The notes: generated from the letters alone by a model not told the origin. DNA of 64,000 nucleotides from CALBPI01 sp038529355 (GCA_038529355.1 JBCBDU010000006.1:58693-122692), one strand, 5' to 3'. Positions 43,497 to 53,704 are shown, counted from the first letter of the stretch. Translations and numbers: made by a program.

Positions 43497-46460
43497 CTAC
43501 ATGCGATAGCGCAGTGTCAGAGAGTAGCGACGACCCAGCGGGTCGTAGGTTGATGGATACACGTTACCGGTGTTGAACGCCGTCGTGCCAATATTTGAAC
43601 CAACGATATCCGGTTCGCGATCAGCAATGTTCTGGATAGCCAGCGTCACTTCGAAGTTATCCGTGATGCTCGTGCGAGCGGTCAGATCGAAGTAGTTGGC
43701 CGCGTCCATAGACGTGAACTGAGGCTGGAATGTACCAGCTCCCGGCTCGAGTTCCATCTCACCGATGTATCTCCACAACAGCGATACGTCCAGCGGAATC
43801 TCAAACGCATTGGTCTGCCACGTCAACCGCTGGTTGGCGGTGATCTCCGGTTGGATCGATCCACAGTTGGTGCTGTAGAAGCCGACACACTCACGGTTGA
43901 TGCCGTTCGGGCTAGCCTGGAACAACGACGCTTCCGTCCAGTTGAGGCTGCCGTTGTAGTTCAAAGAGCCGTAGCTGCCAAGCTCGAACGTATACAGTGC
44001 CGTAAAGTCCATACCACGTGTTTCCAACGTACCCTGGTTCGTCAGCACCAACGGCAACCCGAAGGTTGTCGCCACGTTGCCGAACAAGTTGCCGGTTTCC
44101 GGGTTACGCCGGATGCCGGTACACGCCGGGTCAGAGGCCGAAGCCGCTGAGATCGACAGGTTACCGCTGGCGAAACCCGACCCAAAGCACGCAGAAAATA
44201 CATCATCCGGCGTTGGGTTGGTGATTGCGTTCTCGACACGAATTTCGTAGTAATCCGCTGTCAGTGACAAACCCGGAACAAACTCAGGCTGGAAGATAAA
44301 GCCAATCGTGAACGTGTCAGCCTCCTCAGCATCCAGATTCAAGTTACCACCGGTGGTGACATTAACCTGACCGGCCGGGTCGACGATAATGCCGCCAATC
44401 GTGTTCGCCGGAGCGCCCTGAGCCAAACAAATGGCCTGCAAATCAGGGTTATTGTTCGGCGCGGCACCAGCACAAGGATCTGCCGAGAAATTGTTTAGAC
44501 CAGTTACCTGAGGATTAAACAACTCGCTGATATTCGGCGCTCGTGTTACACGTTGCGCGTTACCGCGAAACTGAATGCTGCCACCCTCGACAGGCGACCA
44601 CGTACCACCGATCTTCCAGGTGTCTTCAACACCTGTCGTTGAGTAGTCAGACGAGCGGAACCCGGCCTGCAACGTCAACTCCTCTGCGAAACGCATACCA
44701 CGCAGAACCGGGACGTTCGCTTCGAAGAAGAATTCATTCACGTCGAACGTACCGAAGCGGTTTGGTGCTGCTGCACCGTTACCCAAAACTTCACCGGGCG
44801 TTTGGGTCAACAGCTCGTTGGTCAAACCACCTTCGTAGTTACGATACTCATAACCCAACACGCCGGAGATGGGCGCATCGTCGGCTGTCGGGAGCGCGAA
44901 TGGCAGATCGCCACTGACGAACGCCTGCAACTGATCAAGTTGCGTTGCAGTCGCACCGCCGTTACCAACATCAAGAAATGCACCAACTTCTGGCGTAATG
45001 CTACCCAGCGGCCCCCACAGATCGATCGGAATACATCCGCCTGAAGGATCGAGACAGGTCTCGGTATTGGTCGCCTGAACGGCCTGTGTCAATCGCGTAC
45101 GCGTGCCATTGCCGCCCTGCTGGAAGCGCAGGTCGGACTGGCCCGTTGCGTAGAAGACATCCCAAGAAAGCGTGTCCGTGATATCGCCACGAGCACCAGT
45201 TTTGAACTGCCAGACGGTGGTTTGCCGCTCATTGGTACGAGGCCCTAACTCAACGAACCGACGTGCGTAGTTGATGTTGGGAGCCAGGTAGTCCGGGTCG
45301 CTCGGATCTGTTGCCAGCGCAGCGGCATCACAGTCGGCCGTTGCGATCGCAAGCGCTGTACAAATCTGATTGCGCACAGCGTCCGGAATGAACGGATTCG
45401 ATAACGGCGTTTCGGCAGAGAAGCCGAAACTACCCGACGGCGCGAGGTTAGTAATATTCGTGCTCTGCGCAAACAGCATTTCCGAATACCATTCCACTTT
45501 TTCGTTGATCTTGAAGTTCGCCTGACCGAACGCGCGATACTGCTCTAACGGCAGCTGGAACAGGTTGAACGGGTTGAAGTTGAAGTTCTGGAAGAATGGC
45601 TCCAACACGCCTGTATCGGGATTGATTTGAACGAACGTTCCATCGCCAATGCCAGGTACCGCCGCTTCCAGGTTCTCCGTGGTCGCGCCGGGAATGACAA
45701 ATCGCGTTGGCACACTGGTGGAAGAACCGCCCGGATTCCCCGTGACTGACGAGATATTAAATTCGGCAAATTCGCGTTCGCCCTGCGTCAGTACGCTGCG
45801 ATCGGTGTAACCGATGCTGAACACCGCATTACCGCGATCCTCAGCGAAGTTACCACCCAGTGTTAAGTCGAACCGCGTCGAATCGCCACCGCCTTCAAAC
45901 GTGTCTGCCCGCGACACGCGAACATCGATACCTTCGAAGTCGGTCCGGGTCTTGAAGTTGATGACCCCGGAAATTGCATCGGCACCATAGGCGGACCCGG
46001 CACCGCCGGTCAGAACATCGACGTTTTCCAACAGCGCAACTGGAATGATATCGAGGTTAGTCCGACCGACGAGATCTGCGGGGACAACACGCGTGCCGTT
46101 CAGCAGCGTGATATTCCGGTTGCTGCCCAGGCCGCGCAGGTTGACGAACGTCGATCCGCCATTCCCGTTGTTGACCGAAGCGCCAATGCTAGGCACCACG
46201 CCGGGAATTTCTCGCAGGAATTCTTCAACGACAAGTACCTGACGTAACTCGATGTTCTCGGCGGAAATGACTGCAACAGGACTGGACTGAGTCAGATTGG
46301 AGTTCGCAATACGCGAACCGGTGACAACGATTTCTTCGAGTTCACCCGACTGGGCTTCCTCTTGGGCGTGCACGACAGTGGTCGACGCTATGGTCGCAAG
46401 CCCGGCTATCGCTGCAAGCGCTAGATTTAGCCTTGCAGCTCTATCGGTAAATTTAAACAT
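43497..46460 (-). CDS. Large TonB-dependent receptor
   Basis: 987 residues: signal peptide, TonB-box-like (ELEEIVVTGSRI), plug (EEFLREIPGVVPSIG, VNLRGLGSNRNITLLNGTRV, GAGSAYGADAISGVINFKT) and a long barrel ending in RYSLTLRYRM. Length and the EIVVTGSRI box fit the carbohydrate/complex-substrate group of receptors rather than siderophore ones. Substrate unknown. An AT-rich, palindrome-bearing upstream region suggests strong regulation. The gene has no accompanying SusD-like or enzyme gene here. Confidence 0.92.
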   Translation of the reverse strand: MFKFTDRAARLNLALAAIAGLATIASTTVVHAQEEAQSGELEEIVVTGSRIANSNLTQSSPVAVISAENIELRQVLVVEEFLREIPGVVPSIGASVNNGNGGSTFVNLRGLGSNRNITLLNGTRVVPADLVGRTNLDIIPVALLENVDVLTGGAGSAYGADAISGVINFKTRTDFEGIDVRVSRADTFEGGGDSTRFDLTLGGNFAEDRGNAVFSIGYTDRSVLTQGEREFAEFNISSVTGNPGGSSTSVPTRFVIPGATTENLEAAVPGIGDGTFVQINPDTGVLEPFFQNFNFNPFNLFQLPLEQYRAFGQANFKINEKVEWYSEMLFAQSTNITNLAPSGSFGFSAETPLSNPFIPDAVRNQICTALAIATADCDAAALATDPSDPDYLAPNINYARRFVELGPRTNERQTTVWQFKTGARGDITDTLSWDVFYATGQSDLRFQQGGNGTRTRLTQAVQATNTETCLDPSGGCIPIDLWGPLGSITPEVGAFLDVGNGGATATQLDQLQAFVSGDLPFALPTADDAPISGVLGYEYRNYEGGLTNELLTQTPGEVLGNGAAAPNRFGTFDVNEFFFEANVPVLRGMRFAEELTLQAGFRSSDYSTTGVEDTWKIGGTWSPVEGGSIQFRGNAQRVTRAPNISELFNPQVTGLNNFSADPCAGAAPNNNPDLQAICLAQGAPANTIGGIIVDPAGQVNVTTGGNLNLDAEEADTFTIGFIFQPEFVPGLSLTADYYEIRVENAITNPTPDDVFSACFGSGFASGNLSISAASASDPACTGIRRNPETGNLFGNVATTFGLPLVLTNQGTLETRGMDFTALYTFELGSYGSLNYNGSLNWTEASLFQASPNGINRECVGFYSTNCGSIQPEITANQRLTWQTNAFEIPLDVSLLWRYIGEMELEPGAGTFQPQFTSMDAANYFDLTARTSITDNFEVTLAIQNIADREPDIVGSNIGTTAFNTGNVYPSTYDPLGRRYSLTLRYRM

Positions 46461-47268
46461 TTTGGTATGCCTCTAGTTTCGTTTTCGGCACTTGGATCGT
46501 GAAGGGCTCCTGGCTGGGACTCAGCGTCCTCGTCAATCGCGTCTTGCTCGATCGTCATGCCGCATTCATACAGCCTCTACTCTTTTTGCTTTTATGTTGT
46601 AGTGGTACCACATTTTTCATGCATCGCCAATTGAATGTTGCAAATAAAAGACATTTTGAGTTCGATTCACTGATACAGTTCGCCGATTTTTGCGATAAGA
46701 GAGGTTTTATAATACTGTTTTATAACGTTTTTATTCTCTTCTCTATAATTCATTTTGATTAATTACTTTTCTATTTATATGTCGCTTTTCTACAATTTTT
46801 ATGTTTTCTGGTAGCTCTTTTTGCGCATTTTTTCGCCACTTTTTAATTTTTGTCATCTTTTTGCAACATTTTTTCCTTCTCCAAATGTAGGCAGCATCGA
46901 CAGAATCGACCGTTCTTCGCATCACGACGGCGCCGATAGCACGTTGCAGACTTAGCCCGCCGACAAAAAACCCGGAGGCTTGAAGGTGGCGGCGACGTTT
47001 TGGTGAATACGTCTCGCGAGAGCACTTGTAATGCCGCAGGTAGGGTGAGTCCCTGCTTTCTGTTTGCTTTCTCACGACACCAACGAAAGCCAAACGAACA
47101 AGTGACTGGAGTCGACCAAAGGATTGGAGTCGATAGTCAGACGGTGAATGCACTAACCCAACAAATGAGCTCGCGCTGAGCAGCACCACCAAAGCGTTGA
47201 CCTATTCAGGCCAGGGGGTTAGCGCATCGGGTTCGAGCCATCGCGCTGCGATCGCGATCGAAGGTCAG
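46461..47268. other. AT-rich intergenic block
   Basis: About 800 bases. The first part (46560-46900) is far more AT-rich than the rest of the window and includes repeats of TTTTATAA and many T runs, which suits a promoter/regulatory region for the receptor. The ORFs in it look like shadows or noise. The 46880-47100 part is GC-richer and includes a peptide frame of interest (see rejected). Confidence 0.5.
46602..46611. promoter_or_regulatory. Perfect palindrome GTGGTACCAC upstream of receptor
   Basis: GTGGTACCAC, 10 bases, about 140 bases before the receptor start, within the AT-rich block. Its position suits a dimeric-repressor operator; the cognate regulator is unknown. Confidence 0.35.
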
Positions 47269-48498
47269 TTACAGCTCATAACGCGAATGCCATCGCCCTG
47301 GATTGCGATGCGACAAAAAACCCGTTTTGATACCGGCCAGCGTGCGCAGCATCTCTGTGCGTACCCACGGTGTTTTGCACAACAGACCGAAGCTCATGTC
47401 GCGCACAAAGCCAGCGGTCTTGCTGTGCGACTGGAAAAACGGCGTCAACCAGCGGCTGACGCGTTGATAGAAGTGCACCGTTGATTTCCTGTCACGCGTG
47501 AACTGCGCCAGCGCCGCGTTGATGTGCGGTTGTTCAGCCAGCAGCTCGCTCAACACCAGCGCATCAGCCAACGCAAGGTTTGCGCCCTGCCCGAGTTGCG
47601 GACTCGTGTTGTGCGCCGCATCACCAATAAACACCAACCGGTCCTCATGCCAGCGCTTCATGACAATGTCGCTGTAGCTTGCGTGTGTCAGCGCATCAGT
47701 GTCGGTGATGTGCTGCATGAACGGATCCAACTCCGGCCAGTGGCGATGAACTTCGCTCTTCCACGCGGGTAACCCTGCCTGCAGCCATTGCTCGTAACCG
47801 CCGGGCGGCAGACTCCAGAAAAACGTGCACTGATCGACATCGCTATCCGGCGGTTTACCGATCGCAAGCATGCCGAGCATGATGTGTGCGCCCGCGTAAC
47901 GTTGCTGCAAGTAGTTCGTGCCGAATGCCTGCCCCGGGTCAGGCAGTACACCCCAGATCGCACCGTAGGGATAAGGCCGATCCATCACCACTTGCCCGTG
48001 GCGACGCAGCGCAGAGCGCATGCCACTCGCGTCAATGACCAGATCGTACGGTCCGTAGACATCGCCGTTCGCATCTGTCAGGAACCGTGCGTTGCCCTTG
48101 ATGTGCGTATCGGTGATCTCACAATGGGTTCGCACCGGAATGCCAAGCTCGGCAACAGTGTCATACAACAGCGTGAACAGCGTGCCGCGGTGAATGCCGA
48201 GCCCGAACGCATTCGGACTCAACGCGCGGTAGCTGATGTCAAAAATGATGCGCTGCCGTTCCGCCTCGCCGTAAATGTGGTGAATGGGTGCGCCAAGCGA
48301 GATTGCCTGCTCATCCAACCCCAGCCGCGCAAGACAGGCTAACCCCGTCGGCTGCAACAGTAAGCCAGCACCCAAGGGCTTGGGCGATTCAAAGCGCTCG
48401 ATAATCTCGACATTGTCGCCAGCGCGCGTCAGCGAGATAGCCGCCGCCAGTCCGGCCGTGCCGCTACCGACGATTGCGATGGTCCGCGCAGTTGTCAT
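47269..48498 (-). CDS. FAD-dependent monooxygenase
   Basis: 409 residues, PHBH/UbiH-like fold. FAD motifs: IAIVGSGTAGLAAAISLTRAG (GxGxxG), DLVIDASGMRSALRR (DG-type) and FIGDAAHNTSPQLGQGANLA. Substrate cannot be inferred; similar enzymes hydroxylate aromatics or halogenate. Single gene. Upstream short gap to pilin gene on the same strand (125 bases). Confidence 0.9.
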   Translation of the reverse strand: MTTARTIAIVGSGTAGLAAAISLTRAGDNVEIIERFESPKPLGAGLLLQPTGLACLARLGLDEQAISLGAPIHHIYGEAERQRIIFDISYRALSPNAFGLGIHRGTLFTLLYDTVAELGIPVRTHCEITDTHIKGNARFLTDANGDVYGPYDLVIDASGMRSALRRHGQVVMDRPYPYGAIWGVLPDPGQAFGTNYLQQRYAGAHIMLGMLAIGKPPDSDVDQCTFFWSLPPGGYEQWLQAGLPAWKSEVHRHWPELDPFMQHITDTDALTHASYSDIVMKRWHEDRLVFIGDAAHNTSPQLGQGANLALADALVLSELLAEQPHINAALAQFTRDRKSTVHFYQRVSRWLTPFFQSHSKTAGFVRDMSFGLLCKTPWVRTEMLRTLAGIKTGFLSHRNPGRWHSRYEL

Positions 48499-48622
48499 GC
48501 TAGGTCCCGGATTGCTGGCTAGGGCAGTTGCGAATGCGAATCGAGAAACGCCCTCTCAGCGACCGTTGTCGACCGAAAGTCAGTATCAGCCAACGCACCA
48601 CGACGTATCGATATGACAATCG

Positions 48623-49099
48623 TTAAGAACGGCATGACGAAGGCAAATACCTTGCTTCGACGGTGGTTCGATCCTCGCCAACAGCTTGCATACCTTCTGG
48701 TGGCGGTCTGAGCCCACAGTTCCACGACATCGGGCTGGTCGGGCTGTCTGTCACGACCATCGGGCGGATACTCAATACCTTACCCGCCAAGGTAGAATTG
48801 ACGTAGTTGCCGAACTCGACGTGCATCGCACCGTCGACGACGTCCACTTTCTTGACGTAGTTACCGATCAGATAACGCGCCTCGGGAACGCCGGCATCGA
48901 CGTTGTTCGCCGGGAAGCGCCCGCGATCCTTGTAATAGTCCTTGATGGACAACTTGAGCTCACCGGTGATCGAGAACGACTCGACGACCTGCGCCCGAAT
49001 CGTGTAGTCCTGATAGGCCGGTATTGCGATAGAGGCGAGAATGCCGATGATCGCCACAACGATCATCAACTCGATTAACGTAAAACCTTTGTGCTTCAT
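48623..49099 (-). CDS. Type IV pilin (PilA-like)
   Basis: 158 residues. MKHKGFTLIELMIVVAIIG is the class III signal: cleavage after Gly5 and Glu at +5 of the mature protein. It is followed by AIPAYQDYTIRAQVVESFSI, a beta domain and a C-terminal disulfide loop (WNCGLRPP ... LPSSCRS). Assembles at the inner membrane after processing by PilD. It is the last gene of a three-gene set with a PilC-like protein and a pilin-like protein. Confidence 0.93.
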   Translation of the reverse strand: MKHKGFTLIELMIVVAIIGILASIAIPAYQDYTIRAQVVESFSITGELKLSIKDYYKDRGRFPANNVDAGVPEARYLIGNYVKKVDVVDGAMHVEFGNYVNSTLAGKVLSIRPMVVTDSPTSPMSWNCGLRPPPEGMQAVGEDRTTVEARYLPSSCRS

Positions 49100-49107
49100 G
49101 TCATCAC

Positions 49108-50103
49108 CTAAAGGACAGTGCCCATCTTGAAAATCGGCAAGTACATCGCCACCACGAGCGTGCCGATGAATACGTACAAAATGAACTTGAGTACGAGCGA
49201 GAATCGATCGCGAGTGCGGATAAGCGCCGCTGACAAACGATGGCTGTGCTGCTCACACTGAAACTCGACTTCCTGCTCAAACCGGTTCAGCCTCGCTGCG
49301 ATGCTGAGTTCGGTGAGCGCAGGATCTGATGCAGCGCCAAAATCGCCCGCAGCGAGGCTGCCGATATTCAGGCTAACCGGCTGATTCGACGCCGCAGCTG
49401 CCAAATCAACGGCTTGGCGGGTCTCTACGCGACTGTCGATCAGTGCCCGGGTGAAATTCAGGAATAGATTCAGGTTGTAAGTCTTGGTAACTGTGCCCAT
49501 AAACGGCAACCACGCCAGCCATCGCGGCAGCGGCGCCACCGCATTGATGCGCCGTCGAAACAGCACCACGAACCACACTGCCAGCACCAGAAAAACCGCC
49601 AGAACAACAACCAACAACGGCACGCCGAAGCCACCTGAGGCAAACAAGGTCGCCGTTAACTGTGGCAGGCGCTCGCCGAAGTTGGCGTACATCTGCTGCA
49701 TCCCCGGCAGAACGAACACACCGAAGATAGCGGTGACCTGAATCGCCACAACGACCAACCACGCAAAATACGCGACGATACCGAACACGCCGGACCAGTA
49801 CGCATCCAGAATCAACTTGTTCTGTTGGACATAGGCAATGAAGTTGCGAAACAACTCACTTTTCGCGTGGGTGGCTGCCGGCAGCAACTTCGCCAACGTG
49901 CGGTAAGGATTGCGCCCGTAGCGTTCAACGCGATGTGTTGAGCCACTCAGTAGAGATCGCAGATACTCAATGTCGCGCGCGTATTGTGGCGGGCTGGCTT
50001 TACTCAGCCGCTGCAGCGCCGGCTCGACGGGCTCATCGACCAACAAGCCAGAGAGCTGACGACTGACGAAAGCGAGTTGGTCTGTAGCCTTGGATGAAAA
50101 CAT
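49108..50103 (-). CDS. PilC/GspF-like type IV pilus platform protein
   Basis: 331 residues, about four membrane spans; T2SF-type helices, including FNLNLFLNFTRALIDSRVETRQ-like wording and LVLKFILYVFIGTLVVAMYL at the end. Standard PilC is about 400 residues with two T2SF repeats; this one is shorter and the N-terminal repeat is hard to see. No ATPase, PilD or PilM-Q genes nearby. It lies between two pilin genes with 8 and 6 bases spacing. Confidence 0.78.
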   Translation of the reverse strand: MFSSKATDQLAFVSRQLSGLLVDEPVEPALQRLSKASPPQYARDIEYLRSLLSGSTHRVERYGRNPYRTLAKLLPAATHAKSELFRNFIAYVQQNKLILDAYWSGVFGIVAYFAWLVVVAIQVTAIFGVFVLPGMQQMYANFGERLPQLTATLFASGGFGVPLLVVVLAVFLVLAVWFVVLFRRRINAVAPLPRWLAWLPFMGTVTKTYNLNLFLNFTRALIDSRVETRQAVDLAAAASNQPVSLNIGSLAAGDFGAASDPALTELSIAARLNRFEQEVEFQCEQHSHRLSAALIRTRDRFSLVLKFILYVFIGTLVVAMYLPIFKMGTVL

Positions 50104-50109
50104 AGCGTC

Positions 50110-50649
50110 CTAGTAGTCCTTGCAGATTGCCGGCAGGTAAGCAGCATCGATATCGGTACTATCAAGCCCCCGTTTAAGCGTCTTGTCCGACGCGCGATAG
50201 CCTGCACACGCCCAAAAAATGGGCACACCCGATACGTTCGAAGTAACCACCGGCTGCATTGTCATCTGCTTGTCTTGCATCGGTGACTGCAGGCCACCAT
50301 CGGAGAATATCGATAACAGCGAGCCGCCCGCATGCAATTCGATCCGCTCCACATACCCGCCCACCGACGCCTGCTGATTCACGGTCGAGTTAGCGAGCTC
50401 AGTCGCCGAGCCCGGCCAATCACCATGCTGCGCGCGATAGGTAATCAGGTCTGCCTTTACGGTACCTGCCAAATTCAACGCTTCGGCCACCTGCACACGT
50501 GTGATCGCCGTTTCAAGACTGCGCGTTCCTAATGCGATCATCAGCATCACTATGCAGGCGACAGCTGCAAATTCCAGCGCCGGACGCAGCTTGTGGCTCA
50601 AGTCGGTCGCGATATGGAATTGCGCTAACTGTCGGCCCTTGTCATCCAT
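50110..50649 (-). CDS. Pilin-like protein lacking a class III signal
   Basis: 179 residues. It has no GFTLIE motif: a charged N-terminus of about 25 residues leads into a membrane span (FAAVACIVMLMIALGT). The C-terminal part matches the PilA neighbour (DIDAAYLPAICKDY versus EARYLPSSCRS) and AEALNLAGTVKADLITYRAQ resembles the pilin alpha helix. So it seems to be a pilin-derived protein that is not processed by the usual peptidase. First gene of the three-gene set. Confidence 0.72.
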   Translation of the reverse strand: MDDKGRQLAQFHIATDLSHKLRPALEFAAVACIVMLMIALGTRSLETAITRVQVAEALNLAGTVKADLITYRAQHGDWPGSATELANSTVNQQASVGGYVERIELHAGGSLLSIFSDGGLQSPMQDKQMTMQPVVTSNVSGVPIFWACAGYRASDKTLKRGLDSTDIDAAYLPAICKDY

Positions 50650-51004
50650 GTCGAATCACTTAACTGTCCTTGGTCAAAGGAAGACCTCACTTCAGCTGCC
50701 CTGACATCACGCTAGCCGACAAAACAAGCCCTATTCACGAACTAGCCGAACGAGCGCGGCAACCGTGAACTCGTTGCAAACCGGCCCGGAGAATAGAGGT
50801 CCCGCTAACGTCAACTGGTGCTGGTTCGATAGTAGCAACACTGTCTGGCAACTGAAACCGAATCAATGCCAATAGGATTAGCAACGGAACATTGGGTAGC
50901 CGGCCTGCTGTGACGTTGCGTGATCGCTCAGGCGCTGGCCGCCATCAGAAAGACTTCAAACGGCGATGCCAGCATCGCTTCACACGCCGCGACTGACGAC
51001 GCCG
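50650..51004. other. Intergenic stretch, no gene seen
   Basis: About 355 bases between pilin-like and membrane genes. No ORF or repeat I trust; contains the pilin operon promoter region. Confidence 0.5.
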
Positions 51005-51424
51005 TTACGCTGAGTGCAACTGGCCCCTGCGCCAAATCGCCGTCACGTAATGTCGCAGCACAAACGGCCATGGAATGATCACCAGATCAATCAGCGCACC
51101 CAAGCCGGACGCCTTGATCAACTCGCTGGCCATTGGGTCTGGATTGCCGGCTGCCCAAAGCGGATAGCCGACTGCGATCATCCAAACGCTCTTGTAAAAA
51201 AACTGCAGCAACAGCAGCGGCAGCATTTGCACGGGGAAACGCACGCCAAGCAGCGCAAGCGCTGAGAACGCAGCCCAGAAACTGTACGCGATGCCTTCAA
51301 TCGGGTCGGGCGCAGCCCCCAACGACGTGACCGTTGTCCACGCTGGGATCCCCAGCGTCACGCCGGTGAGCAGGTAGAGGAACCGCATCGCGATCAAACG
51401 AGGTTTGGACAGAGATTGTTGCAT
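51005..51424 (-). CDS. Small integral membrane protein
   Basis: 139 residues, four spans (FLYLLTGVTLGIPAW, YSFWAAFSALALLGVRF, LPLLLLQFFYKSVWMIAVGY, LGALIDLVIIPWPFVLRHYV). Unknown family. It follows the DUF2306 gene after 31 bases in the same direction, and probably shares its transcript. Confidence 0.72.
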   Translation of the reverse strand: MQQSLSKPRLIAMRFLYLLTGVTLGIPAWTTVTSLGAAPDPIEGIAYSFWAAFSALALLGVRFPVQMLPLLLLQFFYKSVWMIAVGYPLWAAGNPDPMASELIKASGLGALIDLVIIPWPFVLRHYVTAIWRRGQLHSA

Positions 51425-51455
51425 CAGTTGCTACTCCTGCTTTGTGACTGTGGAC

Positions 51456-52280
51456 CTACATCCGTGGCAGCCACATGCCCATCGTCGCGGCAAAAATACC
51501 CAGTGTCATGAACGCGGTGAGCGCAAACAGCGTCAGCGAGAAACTGATCTGCGCCGCCGGCGTCGGCTGGCGCTCGCAATAAAACATCCACTCGAGCATC
51601 ACCAGCGGCAACAGGTATTGCGCAAAGCCAAGCACGTACAGGAATGGCCCGGTGAACGACTCCCAATCTATGCCGATGCCGCCAGTCAACATCGCCCAGC
51701 CCATCAGCCCAACGCGAAAGAACCACACAGCGCTGGCAACAAGAAACAAGCGCAACGCCCAGCGGCGATGCTCGGCGAAGCGACGACCCATGGCGTGGCG
51801 CACGGCGAATACGGCAAAGACAATGATCAGCACCGCATCGCCGGAGATGCCCAGCTGACTGATCGTGTCGCCAATCGGGCTTCGCGTCCACGTCATGTAG
51901 AGCCCGCCCGACGCGCTCGCAACGGCTGCTACCAGATAGCTGCGCCCCAACCAACGATGAAACGTCGGGAATCGGTTGCGTACGGCCGGAATCAATTGCA
52001 GCGGACCACCACCGATGATCAGCGCAGCCAGCAAGACATGCGCAATCGACATGACGTTGCCGACGGTTTCGCCCTCAATGAACCCCGACGGCAAATGCGA
52101 ATCCTTCAACGCCTCCATGCCATGCTGCAACACCGGCGGATAGAACTCGGCCAGAATGTAGGCGAGGAAGATCCAGTGACCGACGGCTGCGACGCCAAAC
52201 CACAGTTTGACGGCGATGCCCATCAGCTGTCGCGGCAGCGCGTCGGCGAACGCTCGTTGCGTCAATACCATGTCACTCAT
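51456..52280 (-). CDS. DUF2306 membrane protein
   Basis: 274 residues, about seven spans. Family patterns: SIAHVLLAALIIGGGPLQLI, FPTFHRWLGRSYLVAAVASA, VRHAMGRRFAEHRRWALRLF. Conserved His suggest heme or metal binding; function unknown. ATG 52280. It is divergent from the second two-component pair. Confidence 0.86.
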   Translation of the reverse strand: MSDMVLTQRAFADALPRQLMGIAVKLWFGVAAVGHWIFLAYILAEFYPPVLQHGMEALKDSHLPSGFIEGETVGNVMSIAHVLLAALIIGGGPLQLIPAVRNRFPTFHRWLGRSYLVAAVASASGGLYMTWTRSPIGDTISQLGISGDAVLIIVFAVFAVRHAMGRRFAEHRRWALRLFLVASAVWFFRVGLMGWAMLTGGIGIDWESFTGPFLYVLGFAQYLLPLVMLEWMFYCERQPTPAAQISFSLTLFALTAFMTLGIFAATMGMWLPRM

Positions 52281-52501
52281 GTGCCTGTCCTGCTGGTTGC
52301 GATTGATGAGTGGTTATCCTGCGCCACACCCGCGACCACGGCATCGGCCACAGGTGCGAATCTGGCCTCCCCCAAAAGGTGGAGATTCGTGCTGCAGAAA
52401 ATCACCCGTGATCGGCATGACAGCGTGTTTCGCATTGGTTTAGTCTGGTGATATGAGACAAACGCACCTTGCTATGCGCCTGACGTCGGAACGGCTGCGC
52501 G

Positions 52502-53704
52502 ATGGCTGATCGCGCGGCAGACCGGACGATTGCCGGGGTACGCGTGTGGCAGCCGTTACGCGGGCCGTTCGAGCGCTGGCCACTGTCGGCGGATGCGTTC
52601 ATTGCAGCACTCGCGTTCACACTGACGCTGTCGATGTGGGCGCAACGCAGCCACGCAGGCATGCTGTCGATCAGCGCCTTGCACGAAGTGGGCGCCTATC
52701 TGTGCGCGTTCATTGCTTGTTTCGCCTTGCTGTGGCGGCGCAGCCATGCCTGGCAGGTGCACGCTGTCGTGCTGGTAGCGTCCGCATTCACGCATGCCAG
52801 TTCGGTCAGCGACGGCATCGTTGCGTTGGCATTTACGCTGTACAGCCTCGGCCGATACGAGCCGGATCGTCGCGCCAGCCTGATTGGCGTCGCCGCAGCC
52901 TTCGTGTTTGTCGCCGCTGACCTGTTCGTGCTGAGCACGCCGAGCATTGGCGGAACCATTGCGGCGGGCGGCGTCATCATGCTGTGGTACATCGGTCGCC
53001 GGTTACGATTTCGTGGCGAGTATCTGCGGTTGCTCGAAGAGCGTGCCGAGCATCTGGAGCGCGAGCGCCACGCCGCATCCGAACGCGCAGTGGCGGCCGA
53101 GCGCACCCGCATCGCGCGTGAGATGCATGATGTGGTGGCACATCAGGTCAGCCTGATGACTGTGCAGGCCGGGGCTGCAAAGACGGTCAGTCAAACCGAC
53201 CCGGAAGCGGCGACCGAAGCGATGGCTGCGGTTGAGAACGCAGGACGCAACGCGCTGACCGAAATGCGTCACCTGTTAGGCGTGCTGCGGCCAGCCGACG
53301 GCGATGGCGCACTGGCACCGCAACCGGGCATTGGTGATTTGCCAGCCCTGGTGAGCGAGGTCAACGACGCAGGTCCTGAGGTGCACTTGCAAACAACCGG
53401 TTCAACGGCGGACCTACCCGCGCGGCTCGAGTTAACGGTGTATCGAATCGTGCAAGAGGCGCTGACCAACGTCATCAAGCACGCTGGCACCGACGTAACC
53501 GTAAGCGTGCACGTTGACACCCGCGAGCACGAAATCGTCGTGCGCGTTACCGACGACGGTCGCGGTGGCAACAGCATCGCATCGGGCGGTCACGGCATCG
53601 TCGGCATGCGCGAGCGCGCCGAACTGCTCGGCGGTGTGCTGAATGCCGGGGCGACAGCCGATGGCGGGTTTGAGGTTCACGCGGTGTTGCCGCGCGAGGC
53701 GTGA
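52502..53704 (+). CDS. Sensor histidine kinase (HisKA_3 type)
   Basis: 400 residues: about five membrane spans up to about 165, a coiled-coil linker, the box RTRIAREMHDVVAHQVSLMT with phosphoacceptor His209 and an ATPase domain (VQEALTNVIKHAGTDVT, VTDDGRGGNSIASGGHGIVG). It resembles the NarX/DesK-like actinobacterial-type kinases. Its ligand is unknown. Followed after 82 bases by its regulator. Confidence 0.92.
   Translation: MADRAADRTIAGVRVWQPLRGPFERWPLSADAFIAALAFTLTLSMWAQRSHAGMLSISALHEVGAYLCAFIACFALLWRRSHAWQVHAVVLVASAFTHASSVSDGIVALAFTLYSLGRYEPDRRASLIGVAAAFVFVAADLFVLSTPSIGGTIAAGGVIMLWYIGRRLRFRGEYLRLLEERAEHLERERHAASERAVAAERTRIAREMHDVVAHQVSLMTVQAGAAKTVSQTDPEAATEAMAAVENAGRNALTEMRHLLGVLRPADGDGALAPQPGIGDLPALVSEVNDAGPEVHLQTTGSTADLPARLELTVYRIVQEALTNVIKHAGTDVTVSVHVDTREHEIVVRVTDDGRGGNSIASGGHGIVGMRERAELLGGVLNAGATADGGFEVHAVLPREA

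Noticed and set aside
46499..46762. 87-codon plus-strand ORF upstream of the receptor
   Set aside because: Hydrophobic only because the DNA is T-rich; no start site or family evidence.
46743..47192. 149-codon minus-strand ORF containing RRRHLQASGFFVGGLSLQRA
   Set aside because: Runs through AT-rich DNA, ends in a Lys-rich low-complexity tail and has no credible start or family; likely a chance or decayed frame.
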